5,212 bases of DNA from Desulfuromonadales bacterium (GTDB taxonomy: Bacteria > Desulfobacterota > Desulfuromonadia > Desulfuromonadales > BM103), in the NCBI GenBank assembly GCA_029859485.1, contig JAOUDB010000221.1, positions 1 to 5,212 on the forward strand, read 5' to 3'. Under the pieces are notes generated by a model that worked only from the letters and a program-made list of their open reading frames with translations, searched no databases and was not told where the DNA came from. Positions 1 through 5,212 of this stretch are shown piece after piece. The first letter of the stretch is position 1, and every line of letters starts with the position of its first letter. Made by a program: the position numbers and the translations under genes.

Positions 1-569
1 AAAGTGAGCCAGAACGGGCAAGTAAAGGAAGGGTTGTACCTAAAGGGGTGCCGGGCTCCAAAACTTATATGCCGCGCAGTTTCAAATTGGATGAAGACGA
101 TAACCTTTATCTGCTGGATATCTTTACTGAGAGAGTGTTGATCCTTGATGCCGCCGAGAAGTATGTTCGGCATCTGCCTTTTCCTGAAGGCTCCGGTTCC
201 TTCTCCGACCTAGCGATAAGTGATCAGGGCAGCATCTATCTTTTGGATGGTGCTTCAGGGTCAATCTTCGTGGCAAATACCGGCGAGGAATCATTTGGGT
301 TGTTGAGCAGTAACCTTAAGGAACATATGAACTTTCCGACCAGCCTGGCAATCGACAGCAACGGGCTTCTTTACTTGTCCGACCAGTATGGTAGCGGACT
401 GGCTTTGGTTGGTCGTGATGGTAGCTTTCAGGGCAGGAAGTTTGGGATGGGTTGGGAAGAAGGGCAACTCTACTACCCCTCTCAGCTTTGTATCAACGAC
501 CAGAACACTTTGTTCATCGCTGATAAGAACAACCGCAGGGTTCAGGTTTTCAATATCCTTAATGACTAG
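1..569 (+). CDS. NHL-repeat beta-propeller protein, 3' part (5' end outside window)
   Basis: The frame is open from the first bases (first full codon at 3-5) to the TAG at 567-569, giving 188 visible residues. The GTG at 48 has no clear ribosome binding site and lies inside an already open frame, so the real start is probably upstream of the window. At least four NHL-type repeats are visible, each a hydrophobic stretch with a D-x-x-G-x-[IL]-Y turn: about residues 23-53 (MPRSFKLDEDDNLYLLD), 67-95 (FSDLAISDQGSIYLLD), 111-140 (FPTSLAIDSNGLLYLSD) and 158-187 (YPSQLCINDQNTLFIAD, then NNRRVQVF, a typical NHL ending). NHL repeats fold into a six-bladed beta-propeller used for protein or ligand binding, and many bacterial members are exported. 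No catalytic residues can be pointed to. The partner and the cellular location are unknown because the N-terminus is missing. The gene is convergent with the GGDEF gene downstream. Confidence 0.85.
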   Translation, partial: SEPERASKGRVVPKGVPGSKTYMPRSFKLDEDDNLYLLDIFTERVLILDAAEKYVRHLPFPEGSGSFSDLAISDQGSIYLLDGASGSIFVANTGEESFGLLSSNLKEHMNFPTSLAIDSNGLLYLSDQYGSGLALVGRDGSFQGRKFGMGWEEGQLYYPSQLCINDQNTLFIADKNNRRVQVFNILND

Positions 570-581
570 GTTTGCAAATGA

Positions 582-615
582 ACGGGCCTTTATCATCATG
601 GCGATAAAGGCCCGT
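582..615. terminator. 13-bp perfect hairpin between convergent genes, likely bidirectional terminator
   Basis: The arms ACGGGCCTTTATC (582-594) and GATAAAGGCCCGT (603-615) pair perfectly around an 8-nt loop. The hairpin starts 13 bases after the NHL stop codon and lies 35 bases beyond the stop of the opposite-strand GGDEF gene, which is where a shared terminator would be expected. Neither side has a strong T-run, so efficiency as a classical intrinsic terminator is uncertain. Confidence 0.6.
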
Positions 616-649
616 CATAGAGTTCAATTGATGGAGCTATTGTTAGTTT

Positions 650-2113
650 TTAGTGTCCCTCGCCGTTTACCTTCAACCAGCTAACGATATCGTTGATGCC
701 GTTGGCGTCTGCCCTGTTGGGCATCCAGCGGACATTGTTGCGTCCGCAATTTTTAACGGCATGCAGCGCCGCGTCGGCTCTCTTCAAAGCTTCGGTGATG
801 TCTGCCTCGTCGGTAGACCATTGCGCGACCCCAAAGCTGGCCGTGACGTTGAACTCTCCGCTGGTGTGCGGGTAGTACTTTTTTTCGAGGCCCTTGCAAA
901 TTTTTCGTGCATTGGATACGGCACCACGTAAATCGGTATCCGGCAGTAATAGTAGGAAGATCTCGCCGTCCAAACGACTCAGTGTGTCTGTCTCCCGACA
1001 GTGTTTTTTTAATATCGCAGTCGTCTCTAGCAGCACTTCGTCACCTTTATCATACCCATACTTTTTGTTGACCTCTTTGAAGTGATCCAGATCAAGCAAG
1101 ATGATTGAAAATGAAGAATTGCTCCGTCCGGCTTTTTTGATTTCAAGTGCAGCCAGTTCAATAGCATGGGGACGGTTAAAGAGTTGTGTTAGCGGGTCTA
1201 TCTTCGAATGAGAACGCCTCTCCGTGGTTCTCCTCTGACGACGTTGATAGAGAACCATACGGTATGTGATAAAGAAGATAACAAGGCTTACCGCCCCGCC
1301 CAGTATTGTGAAACTCAAGGCGATGTTTTTCCATGGGGCAAGCACTGCCTTTATATCTCGTGTGACTGTGACAACAAAGGGCTGGCCCGGAACTTTTTTG
1401 TGGATTGAAAGTTCCTGATCGTTGTCGACTGTTGAAGCTTTTGTCAAGTCAAAGTCAGGTAGCTGTTGCCCAACAAGTTCTTCATGGTCGGGGACGCTTG
1501 TGTAGATGTGACCGGCAGGGGAGGTGATCGTTAGCCTTTGCCATGGCGAGGTGATCATCGCCTGGTACTGTCGATGCAGATGGTTGACGTCGACAATTGC
1601 CGATAGCACCAGGAATAGCGAGTTGTCCGTGTTGTAGACAGCTTTACTGCTGCCGAAAATCCACTGTTCTTCATTGACGAGCGACTGTTTTGGCAGGCCG
1701 ATGTATAGGCCTTTAAACTGACCGGATTGGTGTACCTGGAAATATTGCCTTTGACTCACATCCAGCTTCTGGGCGTTGTTGTCCCAGTAGAGGATCTGGC
1801 CACTCTTGTCGATAACAGAAAGCCCTGTGATGTCGGGGTTATCGAGAATCAGATTGTCGATGTAATTTCTGACTGAGGGCGGGTCGATCTTTCCTTGCTT
1901 CGTGAGAGAAGTGAGGTGGTTGCCAAGCCTTGAGAGGGTTTGATCAATCCCGTTAGAGATCCTCTCCAGGTCCAGTTCGACCGAATTGACGAGGTTTGAC
2001 GTACTTGCGTGAGCTTCTTGCAGAATGATTTCCTTCTGCAAGTGAATGTTGTAAGCGACCACGATCATGGTCAGTAGGATGATGCCTGTCCCAAGCGCCC
2101 AAGTTCTTTTCAC
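650..2113 (-). CDS. membrane Cache-like sensor with degenerate GGDEF domain and intact I-site
   Basis: 487 residues from the GTG at 2113-2111, chosen because GGGGAGGAGG ends six bases upstream; a longer TTG reading from 2131 would place this ribosome site inside the gene. TM1 is about residues 7-25, a periplasmic dCache-like sensor region spans about 28-260, TM2 about 264-288, and a basic linker leads into a GGDEF domain at about 304-465. Family landmarks present: DPLTQLFNR (306-314), DLDHFK (341-346), N349 and D358 (guanine contacts by analogy with PleD), ASFGVA (425-430) and the GRNNV end. The signature reads DGEIF (382-386) instead of GG(D/E)EF: the first Gly is Asp and the second acidic residue is Ile, while the catalytic-position Glu384 remains. 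The inhibitory site RETD (373-376) lies exactly five residues upstream, as in PleD. It is probably not a normal diguanylate cyclase, and a c-di-GMP or GTP receptor role is inferred. The ligand of the sensor domain is unknown. Confidence 0.88.
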   Translation of the reverse strand: MKRTWALGTGIILLTMIVVAYNIHLQKEIILQEAHASTSNLVNSVELDLERISNGIDQTLSRLGNHLTSLTKQGKIDPPSVRNYIDNLILDNPDITGLSVIDKSGQILYWDNNAQKLDVSQRQYFQVHQSGQFKGLYIGLPKQSLVNEEQWIFGSSKAVYNTDNSLFLVLSAIVDVNHLHRQYQAMITSPWQRLTITSPAGHIYTSVPDHEELVGQQLPDFDLTKASTVDNDQELSIHKKVPGQPFVVTVTRDIKAVLAPWKNIALSFTILGGAVSLVIFFITYRMVLYQRRQRRTTERRSHSKIDPLTQLFNRPHAIELAALEIKKAGRSNSSFSIILLDLDHFKEVNKKYGYDKGDEVLLETTAILKKHCRETDTLSRLDGEIFLLLLPDTDLRGAVSNARKICKGLEKKYYPHTSGEFNVTASFGVAQWSTDEADITEALKRADAALHAVKNCGRNNVRWMPNRADANGINDIVSWLKVNGEGH

Positions 2114-2119
2114 TGTCTG

Positions 2120-2128
2120 CCTCCTCCC
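2120..2128 (-). promoter_or_regulatory. strong Shine-Dalgarno site that fixes the GTG start of the GGDEF gene
   Basis: On the minus strand GGGAGGAGG is followed by six bases (CAGACA) and GTG AAA AGA ACT. The spacing is ideal and the resulting N-terminus (MKRTWALG, then a hydrophobic helix) is a normal signal-anchor. On the same strand a CCCCA (+ strand 2156-2160 as TGGGG) could pair with TGGGG at the 5' edge of this site, but only over five bases. Confidence 0.8.
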
Positions 2129-2203
2129 CAAGGATAAGGCGTTGATGCTGTTCTGTGGGGTTGCTTTAGTAACTCATCCCTAGATGATTAAAAGTTAATT
2201 TAT

Positions 2204-2219
2204 AGCAATAAATGTGCCG
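2204..2219 (-). promoter_or_regulatory. sigma-54 (-24/-12) promoter for the GGDEF gene
   Basis: Read on the minus strand the site is CGGCACATTTATTGCT. It matches the RpoN consensus TGGCAC-N5-TTGCW with a single mismatch (C for the leading T). The invariant GG (complement of 2217-2218) and GC (complement of 2205-2206) are exactly 10 bases apart. Transcription would start near 2193, giving a leader of about 80 bases before the GTG at 2113. Expression would then depend on an enhancer-binding activator, which is not encoded in the window. Confidence 0.65.
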
Positions 2220-2639
2220 TTGAGTTGTGCGGTACGTCCTGACTGTCGAGAGCCCACATTTGAGTGAGAACTATAGCGAAAAGCACGTTGAAACAACCAT
2301 GTAGGAGATTTTTTTAGGCATGGGTGTAAGTTTTGTTGAAATGTCTAAGTTGTCTAAATTATTGTTATTTGACATAAGTATAAGTCATAAAACCGAGTTT
2401 TTGAATATTCGATTGTAAATGGCTGACGAATTTTTTGCAGTTCATCATGAGCATTAATCGACCTTCGCTTTTATGTGTCCGGGTGTCTGTCATAATCTTG
2501 GGTCGGTTTGCTGGTTTGGGGATATTTCGTTGAAATCTGGGAATAGTCCTACTTTGCTGATCTGCCCATTGTAATAAAAAAACGAACCTATTTTTTCTAA
2601 GGCGCTGTAAATACAATGCCTGCTCATTGAGTTAATCGT
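2220..2639. other. AT-rich spacer between two divergent sigma-54 promoters
   Basis: No convincing gene was found here. It contains a 9-bp tandem repeat (TGTCTAAGT at 2342-2350, TGTCTAAAT at 2351-2359), an 8-bp palindrome GAATATTC (2403-2410), and an inverted pair CATTGTA (2567-2573) / TACAATG (2612-2618) just upstream of the rightward promoter. Sigma-54 promoters need upstream activator sites, so this is where they would be expected. None of these motifs can be matched to a known activator from the sequence alone. Confidence 0.4.
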
Positions 2640-2655
2640 TGGCACAGCGTTTGCT
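2640..2655 (+). promoter_or_regulatory. sigma-54 (-24/-12) promoter, perfect consensus
   Basis: TGGCACAGCGTTTGCT (preceded by T) matches the RpoN consensus YTGGCAC-N5-TTGCW at every fixed position. GG (2641-2642) and GC (2653-2654) are separated by 10 bases. Transcription would start near 2666, about 60 bases before the ATG of the small broken gene, which ends in its own terminator. Promoter, reading frame and terminator form a compact single-gene unit. Confidence 0.78.
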
Positions 2656-2726
2656 AAATTTCAGTTATGCGCTATTGGGGAGTATTATTTGTATGAGGAA
2701 CAAGCTTTTCAGGGAGTGGGAAAAGA

Positions 2727-2927
2727 ATGTTTAATTTATTCAGGGTAGAATTGAACGATGGTGCTGTCTGCCGCATGGTTCCAAGGGCTTTGAATCTCTT
2801 TCTGTCTCAGGACAAAGTCGAGTAATTTGAACGCTCAGATGGTTGGGCTGTCGTTGGGGTTGATCCTTTGAGAGACATGAACGCCAATAGAAGTTACTCT
2901 GGATTTGAGCATCGAATGGCTGTCTGA
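2727..2927 (+). pseudogene. small protein gene (about 66 codons) interrupted by one in-frame TAA
   Basis: ATG at 2727 opens a 32-residue reading (MFNLFRVELNDGAVCRMV, then PRALNLFLSQDKVE) ending in TAA at 2823-2825. The same frame continues without a shift for 33 residues to TGA at 2925-2927. The second half reads as protein-like sequence: FERSDGWAVVGVDPLRDM (from 2826), then a Y-S-G-F-E-H-R tail that resembles the YxGxERR ending seen in small proteins of related bacteria (from memory, not checked). One base change at the TAA would restore a 66-residue protein. A purine-rich stretch AGGGAG (2711-2716) lies 10 bases before the ATG. A perfect sigma-54 promoter lies upstream and a terminator 27 bases downstream, so the unit looks like a real transcribed gene that was recently broken. 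A sequencing error or translation of only the first 32 residues remains possible. Function is not known; no membrane segment or catalytic motif is visible. Confidence 0.55.
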
Positions 2928-2954
2928 AGCGGCTGCCTTCTAATCGGTTGAATC

Positions 2955-2992
2955 AAGGGCTACAATCTGAAGATTGTGGTCCTTTATCTTTT
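2955..2992 (+). terminator. intrinsic terminator after the small broken gene
   Basis: AAGGGCTACAATC (2955-2967) pairs with GATTGTGGTCCTT (2972-2984) around the tetraloop TGAA. The 13-bp stem includes two G-U pairs and is followed by a T-rich tail (TTTATCTTTT, 2983-2992). It begins 27 bases after the final stop codon of the small frame and reads in the plus direction. Confidence 0.75.
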
Positions 2993-3228
2993 GCAAGCAA
3001 TACTGTTTATCTCTTGTTGAGTAGACGGCCTGATATGCGGCTCATCGTATCCTTGTTTTCTAGCTTTTATCTTGCTTTGCGATCTCTACGTCTCAAGTGT
3101 GTATAGTGAACGGGCGTGAGACAAGATTTGCTTTTGTCTGTCATCTAAGTTAAGCCATCATCACTTTTAAATGTTAAAATGAGACATGATAATCTTAAGT
3201 CCACCATTATCTTACTAAGGATTCAGTC
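2993..3228. other. non-coding spacer upstream of the M48 protease gene
   Basis: No open frame of interest and no sigma-54 motif with correct GG-N10-GC spacing were found. The only promoter-like signal is the weak candidate at 3165-3193. Confidence 0.4.
3165..3193 (+). promoter_or_regulatory. weak sigma-70-like promoter candidate for the M48 gene
   Basis: GATAAT (3188-3193) matches five of six bases of the -10 consensus. TTTTAA (3165-3170), 17 bases upstream, matches the -35 box at only three of six. It would give a leader of about 30 bases. The position is sensible but the -35 match is poor. Confidence 0.28.
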
Positions 3229-4767
3229 ATGTTCGCAAAGTTACTCCCTTATCTTTTGTTGCTCTCCATCATCATGTCTGGTTGCGCCATTAACCCGGTC
3301 ACCGGGGAGAAAGAATTCAACTTTGTCTCCCAGGAAGCTGAACTGAAAATTGGCGCTGAACAGTACGCACCGAGTCGTCAGATGCAGGGTGGTGATTATC
3401 TGACCGACCCACAGATCGCTGCATACGTGAGCAGCGTCGGTAACCGGATTGCCGCATTCAGTGATCGAAAACTTCCTTACGAATTCAAAGTTATCAACGA
3501 TTCTACGCCCAATGCCTGGGCCTTGCCGGGTGGCAAGATCGCGATCAATCGGGGTTTACTCGTTGAACTGCAAAGTGAAGCCGAGTTAGCCGCTGTGCTC
3601 AGTCATGAGATTGTGCACGCTGCCGCTCGCCACAGCGCCGAGGGAATGGAGCGGGGCATGCTGATGCAAGGCGCTGTGATGGCTGCCGGGTTGGCTGTTG
3701 GCGGAACTGATTATGCAGATTATGTGGTTGGTGGGGCTGGTCTTGCCGCAAACTTGATTAACCAGAAGTATGGTCGGGAGGCCGAGAGCGAATCTGATTA
3801 TTACGGTATGAAATACATGGTTCGCGCCGGGTATGATCCGACAGCTGCCGTCACATTGCAGGAAACCTTTGTCCGGTGGGCCGAGGGTAAAAACAGTAGC
3901 TGGTTGGAGGGCTTGTTCTCCAGTCATCCTCCTTCACGGGCGCGTGTGGAGGCTAACCGCAGGACACTGAAAGAATTCCCACCCGGTGGTGAGGTTGGGC
4001 GCGAGCGCTATCGGGCCAAGATTGCTTCTCTGCTCAAGAATAAAGCGGCTTACGATCATCTTGATGCCGGTCGTAAGGCGCTTGAGGCCGGCAAGACCGA
4101 CACCGCCCTGTCTGATGCAGAAAAAGCCCTTGAAATGGAGCCTCGCGAGCCTCTGTTCCATTCTTTCCGTGGTGATGTTCGCTTTAAACAGAACCGCTAC
4201 CAGGATGCTGTGATCAATTACGATCGTGCGTTGCAGCTTAACAATGATTTCTTCCTCTTTTACCTGCAGCGGGGTTTGGCCAACGAGAAGCTGGGCCATC
4301 GTGACAAGGCCTACAACGACCTCGAGCAGAGCGTGAAGCGCTTGCCAACCGCTCCCGCGATGAAGGCCCTGGGCGACATTTCGCAAGCCAGGGGCAATCA
4401 CCAAGAAGCAAAGGCCTTTTATCGCAACGCTGCGGGCTCAAAAACTCCTGTCGGAAAGGAGGCTCTGGCCTCTCTGATCCGTCTGGATCTGCAGGACAAC
4501 CCGCAAAATTACCTCCCTGTACGTTTCGGTCTTGACCGTGAGAAATACCTGGTCGCCCAGGTTGATAACTCCACGAATGAACCCGTTACCGATGTTATTG
4601 TCAGCATTGAGTTTATTGATGCCAGCGGTCGTCGGCAGCAAGCGCAATACAAAGTCAGTGGACACATTGGCCCGGGCAAAAAGGCTATGGTCAGCACCGG
4701 GATTGGTCCTGATCCCAAGATCTCAAATGTTAAGGGAGGCGTGGTTAAGGCACGTCTGGTCCCTTAA
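3229..4767 (+). CDS. M48-family zinc metalloprotease lipoprotein with TPR repeats (BepA-like)
   Basis: 512 residues; ATG at 3229 with TAAGGA seven bases upstream. A lipoprotein signal (hydrophobic residues 5-16, lipobox M-S-G-C with Cys19) is followed by Ala20, so outer-membrane anchoring is expected, facing the periplasm. The M48 domain covers about 30-250. It has NAWALPGG (95-102), the zinc-binding HEIVH (His126, Glu127, His130), and the third ligand Glu186 within E-S-E-S-D (family usual ExxAD, here with Ser189). SSHPPSRARV (231-240) includes His233, which corresponds to the loop His that regulates E. coli BepA. About four TPR-like units follow at 273-404, then a domain of about 425-512 with an FxLYD-like pattern (VDNSTNEPVTDVIVSIEFID, then IGPGKK). 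BepA degrades or assists stalled outer-membrane proteins such as LptD, and a comparable envelope quality-control role is inferred. Unlike BepA, it is a lipoprotein and carries the extra C-terminal domain. It appears to be a single-gene unit. Confidence 0.9.
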   Translation: MFAKLLPYLLLLSIIMSGCAINPVTGEKEFNFVSQEAELKIGAEQYAPSRQMQGGDYLTDPQIAAYVSSVGNRIAAFSDRKLPYEFKVINDSTPNAWALPGGKIAINRGLLVELQSEAELAAVLSHEIVHAAARHSAEGMERGMLMQGAVMAAGLAVGGTDYADYVVGGAGLAANLINQKYGREAESESDYYGMKYMVRAGYDPTAAVTLQETFVRWAEGKNSSWLEGLFSSHPPSRARVEANRRTLKEFPPGGEVGRERYRAKIASLLKNKAAYDHLDAGRKALEAGKTDTALSDAEKALEMEPREPLFHSFRGDVRFKQNRYQDAVINYDRALQLNNDFFLFYLQRGLANEKLGHRDKAYNDLEQSVKRLPTAPAMKALGDISQARGNHQEAKAFYRNAAGSKTPVGKEALASLIRLDLQDNPQNYLPVRFGLDREKYLVAQVDNSTNEPVTDVIVSIEFIDASGRRQQAQYKVSGHIGPGKKAMVSTGIGPDPKISNVKGGVVKARLVP

Positions 4768-4910
4768 CGTTAGACTTTTAATCTCATGACGGGGATCAGT
4801 TTTCTCGCCTCAAAAAAAACTCTCTCTGTAGGGTTCGTTGGCTCAGTTTTGATTGTTATTGTTTTTCGGGTCTATAACCAAAAAAAAGCAAAGCAAACTG
4901 GGGCTATTTA
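4768..4910. other. spacer after the M48 gene with a weak imperfect hairpin
   Basis: The region is A/T-rich with A-runs at 4812-4819 and 4880-4887. CTCAGTTT (4842-4849) can pair with AAACTGGG (4895-4902), and GGT (4869-4871) with ACC (4877-4879), forming a long but poorly paired stem. No convincing intrinsic terminator for the protease gene is visible. Confidence 0.35.
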
Positions 4911-5012
4911 TTAACGCAAAGACGGGGAGGCGCAGAGAGTAATAATCAGAATTAAGGCATTTTGAAAAGTTTTAAGAGTTTTTCCTCTGCGCTCTTTGCG
5001 ACTCTGCGTTAA
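4911..5012. repeat. 102-bp imperfect inverted-repeat element (MITE- or REP-like)
   Basis: The left arm (4911-4938) starts TTAACGCAAAGACGGGG and continues into GGCGCAGAG. The right arm (4984-5012), read in reverse complement, starts TTAACGCAGAGTCGC and continues into AAAGAGCGCAGAG. The arms agree at most positions with one single-base gap and a few substitutions, and enclose 45 bases of AT-rich DNA. The word GGGCTAT stands on both sides (4901-4907 and 5023-5029), which could be a target-site duplication although it is not placed symmetrically. There is no transposase. It lies wholly between genes and could form a large hairpin ending the upstream transcript. Confidence 0.65.
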
Positions 5013-5044
5013 ACATTTTTTTGGGCTATAGAACCTTTGTTTTT

Positions 5045-5050
5045 AAGGAG
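5045..5050 (+). promoter_or_regulatory. Shine-Dalgarno site of the last gene
   Basis: AAGGAG ends seven bases before the ATG at 5058, which fixes the start of the truncated gene. No clear promoter is seen between the inverted repeat and this site. Confidence 0.75.
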
Positions 5051-5057
5051 TTCGAGA

Positions 5058-5212
5058 ATGGAGCAACCTGTTACAGAAGAAGCTGTCTTGCCACGCCTGA
5101 TGGCCAGTAATGCCTTACGCGCCAACCTGTCTAAGCATATGACATTGAATCAGATGGCTGATCAAAAGGCCTCGATGATTATGACGGCAGCGTCCTTGAT
5201 GTTGACGATCTC
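5058..5212 (+). CDS. Pycsar-effector-like (DUF5706-type) membrane protein, N-terminal fragment
   Basis: The first 51 residues are visible and the gene continues beyond the window. The start is well supported by AAGGAG at 5045-5050. After a short acidic leader (MEQPVTEEAVLPRL), the segment NLSKHMTLNQMADQKASMIM (residues 23-42) matches the amphipathic entry and M-A-D-x-K-A motif seen just before the first transmembrane helix in DUF5706 Pycsar effector proteins. Hydrophobic residues TAASLMLTI (43-51) then begin what looks like that helix. In Pycsar systems such proteins sense cyclic CMP or UMP made by a partner cyclase and disrupt the membrane during phage infection. No cyclase is encoded upstream here, so a defence role is only a possibility. 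The family call rests on a short motif recalled from memory. Confidence 0.6.
   Translation, partial: MEQPVTEEAVLPRLMASNALRANLSKHMTLNQMADQKASMIMTAASLMLTI

Noticed and set aside
2111..2131. Longer GGDEF protein starting at TTG 2131-2129 (493 residues)
   Set aside because: It would place the strong GGGGAGGAGG ribosome site inside the coding region and has no ribosome site of its own; the GTG at 2113 has ideal spacing.
2369..2374. TTGACA as a sigma-70 -35 box
   Set aside because: No acceptable -10 hexamer lies 16-18 bases downstream.
2365..2616. 83-residue minus-strand frame in the spacer
   Set aside because: TTG start without a ribosome site, low-complexity basic composition with no family resemblance, no terminator, and it spans the likely control region.
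2823..2825. Recoded stop (selenocysteine or pyrrolysine) in the small gene
   Set aside because: The codon is TAA; selenocysteine uses TGA and pyrrolysine TAG. A nonsense mutation or sequencing error is the simpler explanation.
3934..4441. Long minus-strand frames inside the M48 gene
   Set aside because: They are shadows of a well-supported plus-strand gene with a signal peptide and catalytic motifs, and show no domain resemblance.
4842..4902. Intrinsic terminator for the M48 gene
   Set aside because: The stem is interrupted by many mismatches and bulges and no T-run follows; it is kept only as a weak hairpin note.
4911..5012. CRISPR repeats or a GEMM (c-di-GMP) riboswitch
   Set aside because: There are only two arms, in inverted orientation with no regular spacers, so it is not a CRISPR array. 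The sequence lacks the conserved GEMM core as I know it.

Overview
The window looks like chromosomal DNA of a Gram-negative bacterium, most likely a deltaproteobacterium of the Desulfuromonadales type (Desulfuromonas, Geopsychrobacter, Pelobacter or Geobacter relatives). This is inferred from the gene families (an NHL-repeat protein, a Cache-GGDEF membrane protein, an M48-TPR lipoprotein), two sigma-54 promoters of the GG-N10-GC type, and a dispersed-looking inverted repeat rich in ACGCAAAG/GCGCAGAG words. No taxonomic marker gene is present, so the assignment is tentative.

Layout. Positions 1-569 (+) hold the 3' end of an NHL beta-propeller gene. A 13-bp hairpin at 582-615 separates it from a convergent gene, 650-2113 (-). 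That gene encodes a two-transmembrane, dCache-like sensor fused to a GGDEF domain whose active-site motif is degenerate (DGEIF) while its c-di-GMP-binding I-site (RETD) is intact. The long spacer from 2114 to 3228 is not empty. It carries a sigma-54-type promoter reading left into the GGDEF gene (2204-2219) and a perfect-consensus sigma-54 promoter reading right (2640-2655). The second promoter is followed by a small gene of about 66 codons broken by one in-frame TAA (2727-2927) and then a good intrinsic terminator (2955-2992). At 3229-4767 (+) lies an outer-membrane-type lipoprotein with an M48 zinc protease domain, TPR repeats and a C-terminal beta-sandwich-like domain. Positions 4768-5057 hold a 102-bp imperfect inverted-repeat element. 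From 5058 (+) a new gene begins and runs off the window; its first 51 residues resemble the N-terminus of Pycsar-effector-like (DUF5706) membrane proteins.

How the parts may work together. The two sigma-54 promoters diverge from one intergenic region about 420 bp apart. This suggests that the GGDEF sensor and the small broken gene share activation by an enhancer-binding protein. The GGDEF protein looks more like a membrane c-di-GMP receptor than an active cyclase. The M48 lipoprotein is probably a separate envelope quality-control unit. The Pycsar-like gene is the only hint of a nucleotide-signalled defence function, but no cognate cyclase lies in the window.
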